NCBI RefSeq assembly: GCF_051903925.1 | Contig: NZ_CP173678.1 | Location: 4,278,001 to 4,342,000 of the forward strand | Length of the DNA stretch: 64,000 nucleotides | From: G051903925 sp051903925 | GTDB lineage: Bacteria > Pseudomonadota > Alphaproteobacteria > Zavarziniales > Zavarziniaceae | Reading direction: 5' to 3' | Shown: positions 17,801 through 29,800 of the stretch, in pieces | Layout of the letters: every line of letters begins with the position of its first letter | How positions within the stretch are numbered: position 1 is the first letter of the stretch | Position numbers and translations under genes: made by a program | Notes under the pieces: model-generated | What the model saw: only the letters and a program-made list of their open reading frames with translations | Told to the model about the DNA's origin: nothing | Databases searched by the model: none

Positions 17801-17879
17801 CGGCGCCACAGCCGGCCAGCGCCCCGGCCAGCATCAACGCGGCCGATGCCAGGACGAGGTGACGCAGTACCCCTACCAT
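14802..17879 (-). CDS. TPR-CHAT caspase-like protease with lipoprotein signal
   Basis: A 1,025-residue protein. The N-terminus (about 1-24) is a lipoprotein signal with lipobox Leu-Ala-Gly-Cys24 followed by Gly, predicting an outer-membrane-anchored, periplasm- or surface-facing protein. TPR-like helices (about 205-330) include TRFEAAEAAYREALAINQRL. The C-terminal CHAT domain (about 700-1020) holds the catalytic pair His868 (VVYFATHGLL) and Cys920 (VVLSACNTAAG), plus the typical GLVRSFLYAGARSAVASHW. CHAT domains are caspase/separase-clan cysteine peptidases. The ATG at 17879 lies inside the end of tpsA, overlapping its stop by 7 bp, so the two are almost certainly co-translated. Inference: it matures, sheds or guards the giant exoprotein. 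A signalling role similar to other TPR-CHAT proteins is the alternative. Confidence 0.9.
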   Translation of the reverse strand: MVGVLRHLVLASAALMLAGALAGCGAVTRAIVEKDTVEGSIVLGANLAGEACTGQKTTGDGLLDGTSEAYVVRCGDWEQPSGRVFVANGVGGSLEALEAQVTGGPLRTFLDPRMTCDPVERRTLMSGLQAAVAQCRLLRGGWPAIAFAVETRGRLYLAQGIPASQPALETVILVASGEQRAVRAEDGGIEARIAQAQAATFGAGDLKAYYNLFTVGAYYDAVTRFEAAEAAYREALAINQRLVGTDVPGNADAAMHLALELSNQGEYDDAEALFKASEGWLANQPASTEQARLLSYRSFHAANQKLSDRALDLARQASDMRRRLLAEREQESVGDDYGGLITTASPGLATSSSVAALKVELAQSQYAEAALLFKQGKVAEADAVVKDALSLLEGQGHTPEWWPPRYVELEADIQESKGDLPLAETLRRQAADDWRLLFRDSRRQGLNGLALARIVAAQGRTAEALQIGREALDGVRRTNQGLKLEDISGHLALLKADADAHPERAVALHDEMLETLSVVREGVTAKSIALATARLSSGDRAVSGLIRQKQDIDLKRYAAQQEFNRLVAIDPQFRDAALVDATRAQIQALDSETADIEQAIQSASPEYGQLVDLPVRAAEVRGLLQRDEAVVMLTMGVSNGWVMIVTSDEVVPYPVAISGEQVRDLVRNLRAGVDIGSDGSLSPFDVASAHDLYRTLFGPGEAALAGRERLTLVPSKDLLVVPLQILVTEPPPPIQGLDYRQVAFMARSHTLSVVPSLRSYVGLRTQAGRSAAPKALVGFGDFVPGQVTQSVAMTRDARMLRRSSSECRDDADVLSQMPALPGTKSELETIAQVVPGAGTDLVMEGDFTKARLKSMALDQYRVVYFATHGLLAEDLACWRQPSLVLSTPPGGAASPADILLDAGEILDLKLDADLVVLSACNTAAGNGEASGESLSGLVRSFLYAGARSAVASHWPVPDESTGALIPGIFRAYESHMDQGYAAALAASQRQLLARAGADLPVDWSHPLFWAAFSFVGTNAGGAVGG

Positions 17880-20800
17880 TGGTCGTTGTCCCCCAGGTTG
17901 GAGGAGCGGAAGTCGGGTTCCACCTTGGGGTCGAGCTTGCTGGGCAGCACGACGGGGGGCGTGATCGACATCAGCGCGTCGACGATCGAGCTCACCTCGC
18001 CCGGCGTCTGGCCGGGGCCCGTACCCACCGGCAGGGTCAGGCGCGTGGTCGGGTCATAGGTCCGCGGCAACTCGTCCACTGGATCGACCGGCGGCTCCGG
18101 CGGCGTGACGCAGCCCGATACGACGGGGCACCCATTGAACAGGTAGGCGGCGTTGGCGCCACCCGGCCGGTCGACCAGCATCGCGGCCGCCGGGCCCGCG
18201 ACCCCGTTGATGATGCCCTGCAGGTCGGCGCTGCCGCCCGTGCCGATCACGGTCAGCGAGCGCGCGATGATGAACCCGGCGGCATTGGTGACGGCGGTGC
18301 CGTTGCCCAGGTCGATCACCAGGTCGTCGGCCAGCGTCGTCCCGCCAAACAGGACATTGCCGCCCAGGCTGGCCAGCCGCGCACTGGCGGCGCCAAAGGT
18401 GATGTCGCCGGTGAGCAGCAGGTCCCCGCCCGCGGTCCTGATCAGCGTGCCGTCGAACAGGATCGGGCCCAGACTCGCGGCCAGGACCAGGTCGGCGCCC
18501 GCCGTGGTGACGTTGCCGGCGATCGACAATTCCCCGTCCAGGGCGGACAGGCGCACCGTGCCCGCGGCTGCCAGGATGCTGAGCGGCGCATTGACCGTGA
18601 CGCGGTCGCCGGTGAAATCCAGCAGCGCCGTGCTCAGCGCCAGCGGCGACATGGGCCCGACGACCAGGTTGGCGACACTGACCGCGGCGCCGCCAATGGG
18701 GACGATCTGGCCGAAGCTGATGCGCGCCGGACTCCGCAGGAAGCCGGCGGAGCCGCCGTCCATCACCCCGCCGCTGCCCAGGCTCAGCGCATCGCTGCCG
18801 GGACGGGAGGTGATGACACCGACGCCCGCATCGCCCGTCGCCGTGGCCGTGAACAGGAAGTCGGCGGCCGAAAGCGACAGGTAGCCCCCGGCCGCGCGCA
18901 CGGCGCCCGCGAGCACCAGGCTGCCCAACCCATCGGCGCCGATCCCCGTGCCCGGGACCGCGGCATCGGCGAACAGGCCCAGATTGCGGGCACTGCCGTC
19001 CGCCGGATCGAGCAGGATGCTGCCGCCGGCGCCCACCTCGATCGTGCGACCGGCAAGCAGCAGCAGGTCATAGAAGCCGGCAGGCGCGCCGCTGGCCAGG
19101 CTGACCAGGGCCGCATTCACGCTGATGTCGCGCGCCGCCAGGATGGTCGTCGTCGCCTGGAACACAGTGGCGGCGGCGATCGCGACATCGCGCGCCGTGA
19201 TCGTGCTGCCCATCGTCGTGATCTGGCCCAGCAGGACGCGGCCGGCCGTGACCAGCCGCACGAAGGCGCCGGGATCGACCGTGCCGCCGGCCGCGACCGT
19301 CATGTCGAGGCCGGAGCCGACGATGCCGATGCCGGCGACGCCGGTGGCCGTCGCGTTCACCTGGATCGCCGCGCCCGACAGGGCCAGGAGGCCCTGGGTG
19401 GTGACGTCGGCATCGATGAACAGTCCGCCCGCGCCGTCCGCCAGGCTGGGGCCAATTCCGGTCAGGCCATCATCGGCCAGCAGGCTGAGTTGGGCCACGC
19501 CAGCATTGAGCGCCGCCTGGATGCGGATGTCGCCGCCGGCCGCCAGGACCAGTTCGGCCGCCGCCGTCAGGCCGGTGATCGGGCTCGTCGCGCTGACCGT
19601 GATGTCGTTCGTGGCCACCAGCCGGGCACTGAGCGTGCCCGGGTCCAGCGCAAAGCCACCCACCACGTCCAGGCTGTCGCCCCGGAACGTCTCGCTTTCG
19701 TAGCGCAAGGCCCCAAGGACAAGGTTCGTGGCCCGCACCTGCGCCAGTTCGATCGCCGACAGGATCCCCGCGGCGCCGCCGACGCTGAGCCCGCCGATCG
19801 AACCGGCCATGTCGATATTCGCAGCCTGGGCCAGGGCCCCGGCATCCACGACGAAGTCAGCCCCCTGTAGCAGCAGCAGGCTGCCGGTGCCGGTGATCGC
19901 GGCCGACAGGCGCAGCGTCCCCACGCCGTCGGCTGGCTGGATCCAGCCGCTGACGAACCCGGCGGTCGTGTCGGCGGCAATCGAAAGCAGTCCGGCAAAC
20001 GCGATGTCGGCATTGACCGCGATGTCGCCGCCCGCCTGGATATGGACGCCGTCGCCGGCCCCCGTGCGGTTGGTGAAGTCCTGCGCCGCGTTGATCGCGA
20101 TCGTGCCGCTGGACCACAGGTTGACCAGACCGCCGCCGGACGCGGCGCTGATGCCCGCGTTGACGGTCAGGCTCTGCCGGCCAAAGGCCAGGAGCTGGGC
20201 GATGCCGGCGGTGGTGCTGACGCCATTGGCGGCGACCGCGCCGTCGATGACCAGGGTGCGGTCGGCATAAAGGATTGTCGCCGAACCCAACGCCACCGCA
20301 CCGCCCACCCGCGTGTCGAAGTTCGCGACCTGGGCACCGCCCAGCGGGCGCATGACGCCGAAGCTGACGACCTTCGGGCTGGCGATCCGGGCGATGGAGG
20401 CCGCGTCGATCGTGGCCCCCGTGCCGCCCAGCACCAGCGCGTCGAGCTCAGGACGGGAGGAGACGACACCGACGCCGGCATCGCCGCGTACGTCCGCCGT
20501 GATTCCGAACGCTGCGGCAGACAGGGCGACATAGCCGTTCTGCGCCGTCACCGCGCCGTCGACCTGCAGGCGCCCGACGCCGTCGCGGGTGGGCAATGCC
20601 ACGCTGCCCACCGGCAGGTCGATCGCCGCATCCGCGAACAGGCCCAGGTTCCGGGCCGACCCGTCCGTCGGGGCCAGGGTGACCGAACCGGTCGTCGAAA
20701 TCCGGATGTTGCGGCCGGCGATCAGGCTGAGTTCGTATTCGCCAGGCCCGGCCGTGGTGCCGACATCGACCAGCGCGGCATCGACCAGGATGTCCTGCAG

Positions 20801-23800
20801 CGCGATCAGCACGGTCTGGTTGGCGAGCGTCACATCGTCGGTGACCGTCACGAACGCCGTGGTGCGCGGCCCGATCGCACTCTGGACCTGGCCGATGAAG
20901 ACGCCTCCGCCAGCCAGGACACGGGCCAGGCTGGCCTCGTCCACCGTTGCCGCGGTCCCGCCCAGCGTCGTCAGGCCCAGGCCCGACGTCACGACGCCGA
21001 TCCGGCCCAGCGCATTGACCCGCCCGCCGATCCGCACCTGCCTGCCGGACAGGGCGATGTCCCCGCCGGCGCTGATGTCGCCGGCCACGCGCACGTCGCC
21101 GACCTCGTCCTGGAAGCTGGCGCCGAACGTCTCTGCCGTAAAGCCGTCGTCAGCGAACAGCGAGAGCCGGGCGCTCGTCGTCGTCAGGATGCCATTGACC
21201 AGCACGTCGCGGCCCGCAGCCAGGATGACGTCGGGGACCGCGCCGGTCAGGTTCAGCACGCCGTCCACCGTCACGTCGCGCGCGGCAAGCAGGCGCAGGA
21301 TCCGGGCCTGCGCTTCGATCGCCACGCCGCCGGTCACCAGCAGGTCCTGGACCCGCTGCGTGCCGGGCCCCGGCAGCCCGGCCAGGACCTGGACCCCGAT
21401 ATTGACCTCGCGGCCCGAGATGTTGCCGATGTCGGCACCAGTCAGCGTCGCCTCGGCACCGTTGCCGACGACCAGCAGGGCGCCGCTGCTCGTGATGTTC
21501 ACCATGCTGGCGGTGACCAGGCCCGGCACCTGGATACGCGCGCCCGACAGGTTGACCGAACCGTCGACCCCCGCGACGGTGCCCACCACCGCCCCCTCGA
21601 CCCGCAGCGTGCCGACGCCGTCCGCGGCCCCCGTGACGCCGGTCGCCAGGGCCAGCGTCGCATCGGCCTGGATCAGGCCGCCGGTGCCGAACAGGATCGT
21701 GCCGGTGACGACCACGTCGCCCCCCGCCAGCAGGCTGACACGATTGCGCGCGGCATCGCCGCCGGAGCGGTTGGAGAAGTCGAGCAGGCCGGCAACGCCG
21801 ATCGCGCCGGCTGCCCAGACATCGATGGCGCCGCCGTCCAGCGCCCCGGAAATGCCGCCGTTCAGGGCGATGTCGCCGCCCGATTCGAGGCGCAGCGCAA
21901 AGGTGCTGCCGGGCGCCACCGCGCCGATCGACAGGCTTCCGTCAACGGCGATCCGGTCCGTCGCGACGATCCGGGTCTGCAACGCCAGGTCGACGGCGCC
22001 GGCGACCGTCACTTCGGCCGCCGTGCTGAACGTCCCATCGGCGTTCAGGCTGCGGCCCAGGACCAGGCTGCTGGTCCCCGCCAGGCGCCCCAGCGCCGCC
22101 GCGTCGATGGTCCCGCCCGCCCCCGCCACCAGGCGCGCTCCCGCCGCATTGACGAGCAGGCCGCCGGCGGCCGCCACCCCGGTGCGGATCGCGATCGCGT
22201 CGCCGCGCAGCGACACCAGCCCGGCCGCCGTCACCTGGCCATCCAGCACCAGGTCGGTTCCCGCCTGCATCACCAGCGGCGCGCCACCGACCGAGATCGC
22301 CGTGGCCCGAAGGGCGCGGCCGGCGCTGAGCACCACTGTTGCGTTGCTGTCCAGGGCCACGAGGTCCAGCGCGCTGGCCAGCGTCAGGTCGCGCGTCGCA
22401 TCCAGGGACAGCCCCGCGACAGCACCCGCCAGCGTCACCGCGCCGTTGATCGTGATGTCGGTCGCCGCGATGCGAATGGCGCCGCCACCCGCGCCGAAGA
22501 CGATGCTGCCGCCGCTGCCCAGGACGAAGGCATCGCTGCCAATGCCGCCGAACAGCACCCCACCGCCTTCGCGGGCGAAGGCCAGATCACCGGACGCGGA
22601 CGCATAACTGAAGCCGCCATGCGTCAGCGTGGCCGTTGTCAGCGCGCCGTTGACCTGGATCGTGCCGTCGGCGAACAGGTCGACCGATGTCCGGGCATCG
22701 CCCGCCAGCACGTCGCCGTTCACGACCAGGTCGCCGCCCAGGGCATGGAAGGCCAGGATGGCGGTCCCGGGTCCGGCCCCGCCATCGACCATCGTCACGC
22801 TGCCATCGACCACGATCCCGGCATTGGCCGCGAAGAGCGCCGCAAGCGGGTCAAGCCCGCGGGACACGACCAGGTCGGCGGCGATCGTCAGCGTGCCACC
22901 GGCGAAGAAACGTCCGCCCTGGGCCAGGGTCTGCCGGCCGTTGATGTTGAGGTCGCCGCCGGCCTCGATCTCCAGGCGCGCGACCTGCGCCACGTCCAGC
23001 GTTCCGTTCAGGTCCAGCGTGCCCCCTGCCCGCACGGCAAAGGTGACCGCCGGAACAGCCCCGGGAGCGAAGCTGAAAGCGACCGCGCCGAGGGCCAGGC
23101 CGTCATCGGCAGACAGCGTGACGGCCGAGCGCTCGTCCGCCAGGACGATGTCGCCCAGCACCACACTGCCCCCGCTGACGGACAGCGTGGACGTCGCGCC
23201 ATCGCCGGCGCCAGCCGCGCCGAAGCGGATTGTTCCCGTCTGGCGCACCACGGCGCCCGCGATCCCGACATTCCCGCCGGCGTCCAGGTCGGCCAGGCTG
23301 ATGCTGCCGGCGCTGCTGACGTCGATGTCGGCATTGCGGCTGACCAGCGGGCCCAGCGTCAGGGTTGTGCCGCCGGTGACGGCGATCGACCCGCGTGCGG
23401 TCAAGGCCCCCGTTGACAGGGTGCCGCTGCCCAGGGACAGGCGGATGCGGGCGGCATCGACCGCGCCCGCCAACGTCGCATCCCCGCCGGCGAGGACATC
23501 GAGCGCCGCCAAGCCAAGGGCCAGGTCGCCGGATACCGTGAGCGGGCCGCCAGCCCGCAGCACCAGGGCGCTTTCCTGGCCACCATCCGTGCCCAGGGCC
23601 ACCCCGGTCAGGTCCGCCCCGGCAAGATCCAGGGATCCACTGCTGATGATCTGGAGCACCGCGACCCGGTCGTGGACCACCCGCAGCGTGCCGTTCAGCG
23701 CGATCGTGTCACCCTGGATCAGCAGGCCGGCCGCGGCACCGCTGCCGGCGGAGCCCAGGAGGATGATCGAGCCGGCATCCTGGAGCACGGTGGCCGCAGC

Positions 23801-26800
23801 GACGTCCAGGCTGGTGCCCGCGGACAGGGTGCCGGACAGCGTCACGACGCCGGTGACGGCGCTGACCGCGATCGCCGTGGCGTCGATCTCACCCCCAAGC
23901 GCGATGGACGCCCCGGCCGAAAGTGTCACGCGGCCGCCGGTCAGGCTGGAGCCCGACACGAGGCGCAGCGCGTTGCCGGCTTCCAGCGCGACGAGCGCGC
24001 CATCGGCGCTTCCCGTGAAGTCGAGAGAGCCTGCCGCCGTGACGGTGACGCCGTCGCCCAGGCTGACCAGGCTCCCGCTCACCGCCAGGTCGCCCTGGCC
24101 CGCATTGACGGTAATCGCCCCTTGGGCCTGGACCCGGGCGAGCCGGACCTCCTGCAGGGCCTGGATGGTGACCGTGCCCAGGGCTTCGATGGCACCCGCC
24201 GCCGTGATCGGGCCGGCGACGTCGAACCGGATATCGCCCCCGGTCACGCGGCCGCCCAGGGTCAGGGTGCCATTGCTGCCCAGCAGCAGGGACTGCGATC
24301 CGGCCAGGACCGCGCCGCTGACCGCCAGGTTGCCAAGCGCCACGGCAAAGACGCCGGTGCCGGCCCCCGGGCCGAGTGCCCGCGCGTCGAGGCTGCCCAG
24401 CGCCAGGTCGCCCGTCGCCGACAGCGAGATGGAGCCGGTGGCGCCCAGGGCGACGAGCGCGCCGGCCAGGCTCAAAGTGCTGCCGACGACGCGCAAGTCG
24501 CCACTGCCCCGCGCGCCGAAGGCAAGCGTCGTGCCGGCCGCCTGGGTGATCGTGCCGGCGGGGGTCCCTGTTGCCCCACGCCCGGCCAGGATGATGTCGG
24601 CGCCCGCCGTCAGGCTGGCGTCGAGGGTGATGGCGGCCGCGCTGTAAAGGCCGATCGCGCCACCCGCCGTCGCCTGGCCGCCGAGCAGGATGTTTCCAGC
24701 CAGGACCAGGATGTCGCCATTCGCGGCGGAGAGGCCCGCGGTGCTCGCCAGGCCGCCTGCGTCGAGTGTGATGCCACCCGGTGCCGTCAAAGCAGCGCCC
24801 AGGACGATGTCGGCGCCGGCCGTCAGGGCGAGGCTGCCGGCGGCGACGGGTCCGGCGATGGTGATGCCCTGGCCAGCGGCAATCGACAGCGCCAGCACAC
24901 CCGCGTCGACCGCCCCGGTCGCCGTGAAGGCGCCAGCCGTCTGCAGCGCGATCAGGCTGCCATTGCCCGGCACCGTGACCGCGCCGACATCGATCGCGCC
25001 CAGGGTCAGGTCGCTGCCGGACGCGATCCGGATGACTGAGACATCGTCTGCCGCGACGATGGCCCCGGCCAGGGCCACACTGTCCGCCCGGATGTCCAGG
25101 GTGGAGGCCGCCGCGTCGCCCGCCCCACCCAGGCCGAAATGCAGCGTGGTCCCAGCAGCCTGCGTCACCGCTCCGGCCGGTGCCGTGCCGATCCCCGCGA
25201 TGACCACGTCGCCCTGGCCCGCGACATCGCCGTTCAGCGCGATGGTGCCCACCGCCGCCAGCCCGATGCTGCCCTGCGTTGCCGTCAGCACGCCAAGTGT
25301 CAGGGCGCTGCCGGACAGCGCGATGGACGCGGCCGTGGTCGGCCCGTTCAGGACGATCGTCCCGGCCACTGCCACGTCCAATGCCAGCGCCCCGGCATTC
25401 AGGACGCCGGCCACGCCAAGGCTGTTGCCGTTCAGCTCCAGCACGCCCCCGCCACTGGCATCGGTCATGGCCGAGAGGTCGAGCGAGCCGAGGTTCACCG
25501 CTCCCTGGGCGGCGATGTCCACGCTGCCGGTGGAGGCGGTTGCCACGATCTGTCCGGCCAGGTCGATCGCCAACCCGCGCACGAAGAGGTCCCCGCCAAA
25601 GCGGATCGCGCTGCCCGCCACCTGCGTGACGGCGGAGGCGAAGGTGTTGCCGCTGGGCCCCGTGATATCGAGGTCGCCACCGGCCGTCAGCTCGGCGCCA
25701 ATCGCGACCGTGCCGTTGGACGCCTGCAGCACGACCGAGCCGCCCGCCGTCAGCGCGCCACCCAGATCCACCGTGCCGCCGACGATCGCCACGTCCCCGG
25801 CACTGTCCACCGCCGCCAGCGCGATCGCGCCGCTGGACGACAGGTTAAGGCTGGCGGCCGTCACCGCGCCGTCCAGGTCGATCGCCGTGGCGCTGCTGGC
25901 GACCAGCGCAAGCGCCCCCGCATCCAGCGCGCCACTGGCCGTCACGGGACCGCCGGCCACCAGCCGCAGCTGGCCAGGCCCGCCCAGGATGGAGGAGACG
26001 TCGATGCTGCCGACGCTGAGGCCGGCCTGCGCCTCGATATCCGCACCACCGGCCGTGCCGGTCGACAGGATGGCCCCCGCCAGCGTCACCGTCCCGCCGC
26101 GCACGAACAGCGAGCCACCAAAGCGAATCGTGCTGCCCGCCACCTGCGTCACGGCGGAGGCGAAGGTGTTGCCGCCGGGCCCCGTGATATCGAGGTCGCC
26201 ACCGGCCGTCAGGTCGGCGCCAATCGCGACCGTGCCATTGGACGCCTGCAGCACGACCGAGCCGCCCGCCGTCAGCGCGCCACCCAGATCCACCGTGCCG
26301 CCGACGATCGCCACGTCCCCGGCACTGTCCACCGCCGCCAGCACGATCGCGCCGCTGGACGACAGGTTGAGGCTCGCGGCCGTCACCGGGCCGTCCAGGT
26401 CGATCGCCGTGGCGCTGCTGGCGACCAGCGCAAGTGCCCCCGCATCCAGTGCGCCGCTGGCCGTCACGGGACCGCCGGCCGCCAGCCGCAGCTGACCAGG
26501 TCCGCCCAGGATGGACGAGACGTCGATGCTGCCAACGCTGAGGCCGGCCTGCCCCTCGATATCCGCGCCACCGGCCGTGCCCGTCGACAGGATGGCCCCC
26601 GCCAGCGTGACCGTGCCGCCGCGCACGAAGAGGTCCCCACCAAAGCGAATCGTGCTGCCCGCCACCTGCGTCACGGCGGAGGCGAAGGTGTTGCCGCCGG
26701 GCCCCGTGATATCGAGGTCGCCACCGGCCGTCAGGTCGGCGCCAATCGCGACCGTGCCATTGGACGCCTGCAGCACGACCGAGCCGCCCGCCGTCAGCGC

Positions 26801-29800
26801 GCCACCCAGATCCACCGTGCCGCCGACGATCGCCACGTCCCCGGCGCTGTCCACCGCCGCCAGCGCGATCGCACCGCTGGACGACAGGTTGAGGCTCGCG
26901 GCCGTCACCACGCCGTCCAGGTCGATCGCCGTGGCGCTGCTGGCGACCAGCGCAAGCGCCCCCGCATTCAGCGCGCCGCTGGCCGTCACGGGACCGCCGG
27001 CCGCCAGCCGCAGCTGACCAGGTCCGCCCAGGATGGACGAGACGTCGATGCTGCCAACGCTGAGGCCGGCCTGCCCCTCGATATCCGCGCCACCGGCCGT
27101 GCCCGTCGACAGGATGGCCCCCGCCAGCGTGACCGTGCCGCCGCGCACGAAGAGGTCCCCGCCAAAGCGGATCGTGCTGCCCGCCACCTGCGTCACGGCG
27201 GAGGCGAAGGTGTTGCCGCCGGGCCCCGTGATATTAAGGTCGCCACCGGCCGTCAGGTCGGCGCCAATCGCGACCGTGCCGTTGGATGCCGTGAGCCGGA
27301 TCGAGCCACCCGCCGTCAGCACGCCCTGGAGGTCGACGGATGCGCCCTCGATCTGCGCGTTGCCGGGCGTGTCGACCGCGCCAAGGACGATGTCACCGGA
27401 AGAGGTCACGACGACATCGCCACCGGTTGCGCTCAACCCCGCCGCCGTCACGGCTGCGGCCTGAAGCTGGATCGCATTCGCCGTGGCCGGACCCGAGAGC
27501 AGGATGGTCCCGGGCACGCTGAGCACCAGGTCGAGGACTCCGGCATCGATAGCGCCAGAGGCCGTCAGGTTGCCACCCGCGGCCAGGCGGAGCGTGCTCG
27601 CCCCCGTGTCATCCGAGATCGAGCCGAGGTCGATGCCCCCCAGGCCAAGGTCGCCCGTCGCCTCGACATCGACCGTCCCGCTGGTGCCAGCGGACGCCAG
27701 CAGCCCGGCCAGGGAAACACCGGCACCGCGCAGGATCAGCGCCCCGTCCCCGCCGGTCGCGAAGCGCAGCACCGTCCCGGCGGACTGGTTCACTGCGGTG
27801 GCGAAGGTGGTCGCGCCGCCCGCCCCGGCAACAGTCAGGTCCAACGCCGCGGTCGCATCGGCACCGAAGCTGATCACCCCGTCCGACAGGAAGCTGAGCG
27901 ACTGACCGCCGAGGATGGCGCCCCGCGTGGTGATCGCCGCGCCGGTTACGCTGATGTCGCCCGCGCTGGCATCCAGGGCAGACACATCGGCCAGGCCGCC
28001 TGCGGCGATGCTGATCCCGCCGGGAGCCGTGACCATGGCCGCCAGCACGATGTCGGCATCGGAGGCGAGGTCGACGGAGGCGGCGCGGATCGCACCGCCC
28101 AGGTCGATGTCGCCGGCGGCGCTGACCGCAAGCGCAAGGGCGCCGACATCCAGCGCGCCGGAGGCGGTGAAGGCGCCGCCGGTGCTCAGGTCGATCAGGC
28201 TGCCATTGCCGGGATCCGTGACCAGGCTGAGGTCGAGTGCGCCCAGCGTCAGGTCGCTGGCCGACACCAGGCGGAGCACGGCGATATCGTCGCCCGCCGC
28301 CAGCACGCCTGACAGATTGACCAGGCCGGCCGTGATGAACAGCGTGGAGGCCAGGCTGTCGCCCAGGCCGCCGCCGCCAAAGGTCAGGCGCGTTCCGGCG
28401 GCCTGGCTGACGCTTCCGGCGGGGACTCTGGCCGCCGCGTTGCCGGCAATGGTGACGTCACCCCGGGCAACGACGTCGCCTGTCAGCTGGATCGCCCCCG
28501 GACTGGACAGGACGAGCCCGCCGACACTGGTGGTCAGGCCGGCCACGGTGATCGCCGAACCCTGGAGAGCAATCGCTGCGGCCTGCGCGGGCCCGGCAAG
28601 GACGATCGCACCGGGCACCGTCACGTTGAGGTCGAGAATGCCGGCCTGGATCGCGCCAGAGGCGGTGAAGCCCGTGCCCGCGACGAGGCGCACCAGGCTG
28701 CCACCGCCGCCGTCGGTGATGGTGCGCATGTCCAGCGCGCCAATACCCAGCGCATTCAGCGCCTCAAGATCGGCGGAGCCGCTGCTGCCACCCGCGATGG
28801 CGGCACCGGCCAGCACAACGTCGGTCCCGCGCAGGATGAAGTCGCCGACGCCGTCGTCGCCGAAGCGGATCGTGGTGCCGGCCGCCTGACTGACCGCGCC
28901 GGCGAAGGTCGAGGGGCCATCACCGCCCAGCACCGTCACGTCGGTCGCGGCCGTCACGTCCGCATTGATGGCGATGGCCCCGGGCGAGTCGAGGCGCACC
29001 GCGGCGCTGGACCGCACGGCGCCGGACAAGGCGATCCCGCCTGCGGTGACCTGGACGTCGCCGCCATTCGCCGTGAGGGCGACCAGGGACGCATTGCCGG
29101 CGGCGCGCACGCTCAAGCCCGCGCCGCTGGTGGCGCCCGCCGCCATCGCCACGCTGCCGCTGCGGCTGGTGACCGTGATGCCATTGCCGGACAGGGGGGC
29201 CGTGGCCAGGATCATCACATCCGCGATTGCCGCGAGCGCCAGCGTCCCCGTCGCAACGACGGGTCCGCCCAGTTGCAACTGGCCCGTGGCATCAAGGTCG
29301 ATGTTCGCGGCTTCGACGGGGCCGTCCAGCGTGATCGCCCCGGGCGCCGCCACGTCGAGGTCGAGCACGCCCAGGCTCAAGGCCCCGGTCGCACGCAGGT
29401 CGGCACCGGTCGAGAGCGTGACCAGGCTGGTGCCGCTGGTGTCGCTGATCGACGTGAGGTCCAGCGCGCCGATCGTCAGGGTATTCAGCGACGCGATCGT
29501 GGTGGAACCGGCGCTGCCGGCCGATGCGATCGTACCGGCCAGGGTCACGTCGGCGCCCCGGATCAGCAGGTCCCCGCTGCCACCTGTGCCGAACAGGATG
29601 GTCGTGCCTGCTGCCTGCGTCACGCTGGCGGCGGAGGCGGTGGGTCCCGCGGTGCCCCGGGCGCTGAACCCGGCGCCTGCCGTTACGTCGGCGGCGATGG
29701 TGATCGCCCCATCGGCTACCAGGAGTACCTCGGTGTCGGCCACCAGCGGACCCGACACGCTGGCCGCTTCTGTTCCGCCGTCCACCGTGATGCTGCCGCC

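Noticed and set aside
17873..18200. Contact-dependent-inhibition toxin at the C-terminus of the exoprotein
   Set aside because: There is no VENN-like motif, no nuclease-like tail and no small immunity gene after it; the next gene is the CHAT protease.
25578..27296. CRISPR-like regular repetition
   Set aside because: The 522-bp period has no short repeat/spacer structure, and the whole unit is coding and in frame with the exoprotein.
17846..28312. Very long open frames on the plus strand opposite the exoprotein gene (for example 20042-23416 and 25139-28312)
   Set aside because: They are antisense shadows created by high GC and by the repeats of the minus-strand gene. They show Arg/Ala/Gly/Pro/His-rich composition without domains, and they repeat with the same 522-bp period.
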